Program-made: the position numbers and the translations under genes
Shown here: positions 5,653 through 7,640 of the stretch, piece after piece
How positions within the stretch are numbered: position 1 is the stretch's first letter
Layout of the letters: each line of letters starts with the position of its first letter
Source: Alistipes sp.
Lineage (GTDB): Bacteria; Bacteroidota; Bacteroidia; Bacteroidales; Rikenellaceae
Direction of reading: 5' to 3'
DNA: 7,640 bases
Assembly: GCA_017559685.1 (NCBI GenBank)
Contig: JAFYQY010000082.1
Coordinates: 1 to 7,640, forward strand
The notes under the pieces: generated by a model
Told to the model about the DNA's origin: nothing
The model's database searches: none
Seen by the model: the letters and a program-made list of their open reading frames with translations, nothing else

Positions 5653-7506
5653 ATGGCAGAACTGATTAAAACACCGGCGACCTACGACGAGGATTCGATT
5701 AAGACGCTCACCCCACGTGAGCACGTTCGTCTGCGCCCCGGTATGTATATTGGAAAACTCGGCGATGGCACAATGTCCGACGACGGTATCTATGTGCTTA
5801 TCAAGGAGGTTACCGACAACTCGATTGACGAGTTTATGAACGGCTACGGTAGCCGTGTGGATATTACCATCGAGGATAACGTGGTTTCGGTGCGAGACTA
5901 CGGTCGTGGTATTCCGCTTGGAGCATTGGCTGCAGCGGTTAGTGTGATGAATACAGGTAGTAACTACGAGGAGGACGGCAAGAAGACCGTGGGTCTTAAT
6001 GGTGTCGGAGTCAAGGCTGTAAACTACCTCTCGAGCGAGTTTAAGGCACGTTCGGTGCGTGATGGCGAGGCTCATACCGTAGTCTTTGCGCAGGGTATTC
6101 AGACCGACGAGCAGTGGGAGAGTGGCGTTAAGGAGAAGAACGGTACATTCATCCAGTTCCGAGTAGACGAGGAGGTATTCGGCAAGTATAACTACAACTT
6201 GGAGTTCGTGGAGCAACTTCTCCGCAACTACACCTACCTCAATAAGGGCTTGATTATCTCGCTCAACGGTACACAGTATGTATCGAAGAATGGTTTGCTC
6301 GACCTCGTGAACGATAACTTGAACGAGGAGCCTTGCTATGCTCCTATTCACCTTGCGGGCGAGGATATCGAGGTTGTAATCACTCACGGCAATGGCTATG
6401 GCGAGACCTACTACTCGTTCGTGAATGGTCAGTACACCTCGCAGGGTGGTACCCACCAGGCAGCATTCCGTGAGGCTGTGGTTAAGACCTTGAAGGAGTT
6501 CTATCGCAAGGACTACGATCCGTCGGATATCCGTTCGTCGATTATTGCGGCTATCTCGTTGAAGGTGTCGAAGCCGTTGTTCGAGTCGCAGACCAAGATT
6601 AAGCTCGGCTCGAAGGATATGTGGAACGGCGGCCCTACAATTCGTCAGTTTGTGGGCGAGTTTCTCTCAACCGAGTTGGATAATTATCTCCACAAGAACC
6701 CAGAGGTTGCACAGGCTATCCAGCGCAAGATTGTAGACAACGAGAAGGAGCGCAAGGAGATTGCGGGCGTTCAGAAGAAGGCTCGTGAGACCGCAAAGAA
6801 GGCGTTGGTCAATAATAAGAACTTGCGTGATTGTAAGATTCACCGCAACGACAAGCACGAGTTGGCCGAGCAGACAATGATCTTCCTCACCGAGGGTAAT
6901 TCGGCTTCGGGATCGATAACTAAGAGTCGTAATCCGCAGACTCAGGCGGTATTCTCGCTTCGAGGTAAACCGCTCAACTCGTTCGGTATGAAGAAGACTA
7001 TCGTCTACAAGAACGATGAGTTTAACTACTTGCAGGCGGCGCTTAATATCGAGGACGATATGGATAATCTCCGTTACAACAAGGTGGTTATCGCAACCGA
7101 TGCCGATGTCGATGGTATGCACATTCGTCTCTTGCTTTTGACCTTCTTCTTGCAGTTCTTCCCCGATTTGATTCGTCGAGGTCACCTCTTCATTATGCAG
7201 ACACCTTTGTTCCGTGTGCGTAACAAGAAGGAGACCATCTACTGCTACTCGGAAGAGGAGCGTGTAAATGCGATTGCGAAGTTGGATTCAACAGCTGAGA
7301 TTACTCGATTCAAGGGTCTTGGTGAGATTTCGCCAGACGAGTTCGAGGGCTTTATCGGCGAGCAGATTCGCCTTGACAAGGTACGCCTTACCAAGGATGA
7401 TCCAATTATGGATATGCTGACCTTCTATATGGGTAAGAATACCTATGACCGTCAGCAGTTTATTGTGGGTAACTTGCGTATCGAGGAGGACAAGATAGAA
7501 AATTAG
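5653..7506 (+). CDS. parE: DNA topoisomerase IV subunit B
   Basis: ParE is the ATPase and TOPRIM subunit of topoisomerase IV, which with ParC decatenates daughter chromosomes and relaxes supercoils. The 617 residues form a complete type IIA B subunit of ParE size. The GHKL domain has EVTDNSIDE with general base Glu52, DYGRGIP with Asp82, and the lid motif [14 protein letters not shown] (114-127). The transducer region follows, with [12 protein letters not shown] in the middle. The TOPRIM domain has TEGNSASG with catalytic Glu414, [11 protein letters not shown], the metal-binding [11 protein letters not shown] with Asp483/485/487, and [15 protein letters not shown] near the end. The [23 protein letters not shown] segment marks it as ParE rather than GyrB and resembles Bacteroidetes sequences. 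It lies 33 bases behind plsC and precedes a hairpin and the next gene. Nothing is missing or broken. Confidence 0.96.
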   Translation: MAELIKTPATYDEDSIKTLTPREHVRLRPGMYIGKLGDGTMSDDGIYVLIKEVTDNSIDEFMNGYGSRVDITIEDNVVSVRDYGRGIPLGALAAAVSVMNTGSNYEEDGKKTVGLNGVGVKAVNYLSSEFKARSVRDGEAHTVVFAQGIQTDEQWESGVKEKNGTFIQFRVDEEVFGKYNYNLEFVEQLLRNYTYLNKGLIISLNGTQYVSKNGLLDLVNDNLNEEPCYAPIHLAGEDIEVVITHGNGYGETYYSFVNGQYTSQGGTHQAAFREAVVKTLKEFYRKDYDPSDIRSSIIAAISLKVSKPLFESQTKIKLGSKDMWNGGPTIRQFVGEFLSTELDNYLHKNPEVAQAIQRKIVDNEKERKEIAGVQKKARETAKKALVNNKNLRDCKIHRNDKHELAEQTMIFLTEGNSASGSITKSRNPQTQAVFSLRGKPLNSFGMKKTIVYKNDEFNYLQAALNIEDDMDNLRYNKVVIATDADVDGMHIRLLLLTFFLQFFPDLIRRGHLFIMQTPLFRVRNKKETIYCYSEEERVNAIAKLDSTAEITRFKGLGEISPDEFEGFIGEQIRLDKVRLTKDDPIMDMLTFYMGKNTYDRQQFIVGNLRIEEDKIEN

Positions 7507-7600
7507 AGTTTATAGCGGTGATTAGTGGAGATTAGCGGGTGTTAGCGAAAAATAAAAACACTAATAACCCCTAATATCCCTTAATAGCCTCTAATAACCC
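7506..7600 (+). repeat. Long imperfect hairpin made of about 10-base TTAG/CTAA units
   Basis: The left arm (7506-7547) and right arm (7559-7600) are inverted copies around an A-rich 11-base loop (7548-7558). In the inner 31 positions 22 match exactly and three more can form G-U pairs in RNA; the outer 11 match at 7. Within each arm a unit of about 10 bases recurs: CTAATAACCC, CTAATATCCC, TTAATAGCCT, CTAATAACCC on the right, and GATTAGTGGA, GATTAGCGGG, TGTTAGCG on the left. No T-tract follows, so it is not a typical intrinsic terminator. It may be an intergenic repeat element, an RNA-processing or stability hairpin between two cistrons, or a protein-binding array. Confidence 0.7.
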
Positions 7601-7617
7601 TTACAGAAAGTCAGACT

Positions 7618-7640
7618 ATGAACGAAGAGAAAGATATACA
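7618..7640 (+). CDS. Start of a further gene, possibly topoisomerase IV subunit A
   Basis: An ATG at 7618 opens a frame (MNEEKDI and two more bases) that runs off the right edge. Its position just behind parE on the same strand, and the acidic/charged N-terminus, would suit parC, which often follows parE. Seven codons are too few to identify a family, so the parC suggestion rests on gene order alone. The upstream hairpin (7506-7600) would be the main structure in its leader or intercistronic region. Confidence 0.45.

Noticed and set aside
5638..6456. Minus-strand open frame of 272 residues inside parE
   Set aside because: It lies antisense to the ATPase domain of ParE, whose motifs are unmistakable. 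Long antisense frames are common where the codon bias is strong.
7559..7603. Possible CRISPR or telomere-like repeat (CTAATAACCC units)
   Set aside because: The units are contiguous and only about 10 bases long, without spacers, and are better explained as one arm of the hairpin at 7506-7600.
1..7640. A new defence, toxin-antitoxin or biosynthetic system
   Set aside because: Every substantial coding region belongs to a known housekeeping family. No unexplained gene cluster remains after annotation.

Overview
The window looks like chromosomal core DNA from a member of the Bacteroidetes, probably Bacteroidales. Three independent signs point there. Most promoters follow the Bacteroidetes pattern (a -7 box TAnnTTTG) and there are no clear Shine-Dalgarno sequences. 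The tmRNA encodes a nine-residue tag ending in YALAA and its 3' CCA is not in the DNA. The FtsE, ParE, VOC and TsaC-like proteins resemble Bacteroidetes versions as I remember them. The moderate GC content and heavy use of GAG, CGT and TCG codons would suit an Alistipes/Rikenellaceae relative, but that is a guess.

Layout from left to right. The 5' part of gyrB runs off the left edge on the minus strand, with an FtsE-type ABC ATPase gene upstream of it on the same strand. A very AT-rich spacer then separates ftsE from the divergent ssrA (tmRNA) gene, which ends at a strong intrinsic terminator. The following 262-base gap (1955-2216) holds a 141-base imperfect palindrome. Next is an EamA-type drug/metabolite transporter gene. 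It overlaps by 14 bases, tail to tail, with a minus-strand pair: a VOC/glyoxalase-like gene followed 3 bases later by a TsaC/Sua5/YciO-family gene. A NUDIX hydrolase gene diverges from that pair across a short two-way promoter region. After a 192-base spacer with a possible terminator and a promoter come plsC (1-acylglycerol-3-phosphate acyltransferase) and parE (topoisomerase IV subunit B), 33 bases apart. The last reading frame starts 23 bases before the right edge and may be parC. Between parE and it lies a long imperfect hairpin built from roughly 10-base-spaced TTAG/CTAA units.

Functionally these are housekeeping genes: DNA topology (gyrB, parE), division or envelope (ftsE), ribosome rescue (ssrA), tRNA t6A modification (tsaC-like), phospholipid synthesis (plsC), and small-molecule detoxification or transport. 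Both type II topoisomerase B subunits, GyrB and ParE, lie within 7.6 kb. I see no defence system, CRISPR array, insertion sequence or complete mobile element. The most interesting unexplained structures are the two non-coding inverted repeats, one behind ssrA and one behind parE. Several start codons are placed by combining promoter position with family N-termini, giving shorter proteins than the longest open frames.
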